Part shown: in pieces, positions 16,099 to 16,496 of the stretch
Layout of the letters: the number at the start of each line of letters is the position of its first letter
Numbering within the stretch: position 1 is the stretch's first letter
The notes under the pieces: model-generated
What the model was told of the DNA's origin: nothing
Databases searched by the model: none
What the model saw: only the letters and a program-made list of their open reading frames with translations
Assembly: GCA_003990745.1 (NCBI GenBank)
Contig: RBNI01003169.1
Coordinates: forward strand, 1 to 16,496
DNA: 16,496 nucleotides
From: Jimgerdemannia flammicorona
Lineage: Eukaryota; Mucoromycota; Endogonomycetes; Endogonales; Endogonaceae
Direction: 5' to 3'
Translations under genes and position numbers: made by a program

Positions 16099-16496
16099 TA
16101 TTTAATAAAAAAATAAAAAAAATCATAAATTGATAAAACATCCTATAAAGTTTAGTCAAATAGAGAGCTTTTTTTATTTTTACATATAATATTTTAATAA
16201 AAATAGTTTTTTTATTATTTTATAATAAATATTGAGACCAGTCACAATTTTGGCCTTAAATTAAAGCCAAATCACAAATCACTCATCATAATTTCAAAGC
16301 CATAGAGTATTAAAATAAGGCCAAAATTATAACTAATGTTAGTAGATTACTTATAACTATAATATTTTAAAAAAAAAACTCTGTTTAAGTAAAGTAGACA
16401 ATATTTACTATTTATATTTCTAATAATATATTTTTTTTAATATAATCAATATAAAGAAGAAGAGATTTAAAAAATATAAAAATCTATATTAAATAA
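16099..16496. other. Very AT-rich non-coding DNA
   Basis: The stretch is dominated by A and T homopolymers with no reading frame of note, and starts abruptly at the end of gypsy Gag sequence. It contains the inverted repeat listed separately. A 13-bp string TATAATATTTTAA occurs at 16185-16197 and 16358-16370, flanking that inverted repeat, but in such sequence this may be chance. Confidence 0.5.
16246..16328. repeat. Inverted repeat, possible MITE or hairpin remnant
   Basis: AATTTTGGCCTTA (16246-16258) and its exact reverse complement (16316-16328) face each other across 57 bp. Outward the arms keep matching if C/T differences are allowed (AGTCACA against AGTTATA), so the original arms were probably longer. 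A smaller inverted pair, TTGGCCTT and AAAGCCAA, lies inside at 16251-16270. No transposase is present and target duplications are unclear. Confidence 0.45.

Noticed and set aside
1..16496. CRISPR array, rRNA, tRNA gene or bacterial operon
   Set aside because: No regularly spaced repeats, rRNA blocks or complete tRNA cloverleaf seen. The tRNA-like string at the primer sites is only the anticodon arm complement.

Overview
The window is transposon-derived eukaryotic DNA with no intact host gene. A filamentous fungus is most likely, because of fungal-style Ty1/copia and Ty3/gypsy elements, a half-tRNA primer site and decay that looks like RIP or methyl-cytosine loss. The exact taxon cannot be read from the sequence. 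All recognisable elements lie on the minus strand.

Layout. Positions 1-2166 are AT-rich, with no CG dinucleotide that I can find, and are largely unrecognised; the part next to 2166 may be the C-terminal end of a Ty3/gypsy pol. Positions 2167-12324 hold two copies of one Ty1/copia family, one inside the other. Element B runs 2167-12324 and is interrupted at 2683-7770 by element A. The insertion is dated and delimited by a 5-bp target duplication (GCCTT at 2678-2682 and 7771-7775) and by LTR pairing: the outer LTRs share diagnostic bases, and so do the inner ones. Positions 12325-16098 hold a decayed Ty3/gypsy element, in the order gag zinc knuckle, protease, dUTPase, reverse transcriptase, RNase H and the start of integrase, cut off by the copia LTR at 12324. 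Positions 16099-16496 are very AT-rich non-coding DNA with one inverted repeat.

Each copia copy is about 5.07-5.09 kb. It has 153-154 bp LTRs (TATTG...CAATA), a primer site abutting the 5' LTR that matches the anticodon half of initiator tRNA-Met, a single gag-pol frame of roughly 1475 codons (Gag with a CCHC knuckle, protease, integrase, RT, RNase H), and a purine tract at the 3' LTR. Both are dead. A has six stops and one frameshift. B has many stops, a 22-bp deletion beside the RT active site, a mutated protease active site, and A itself.

Most notable are the dUTPase domain between protease and RT of the gypsy relic, the self-nesting of one copia family, and two mutation regimes: CpG decay in both copia copies, and complete CpG loss plus CpA-to-TpA changes that hit catalytic and zinc-binding residues in the gypsy relic.
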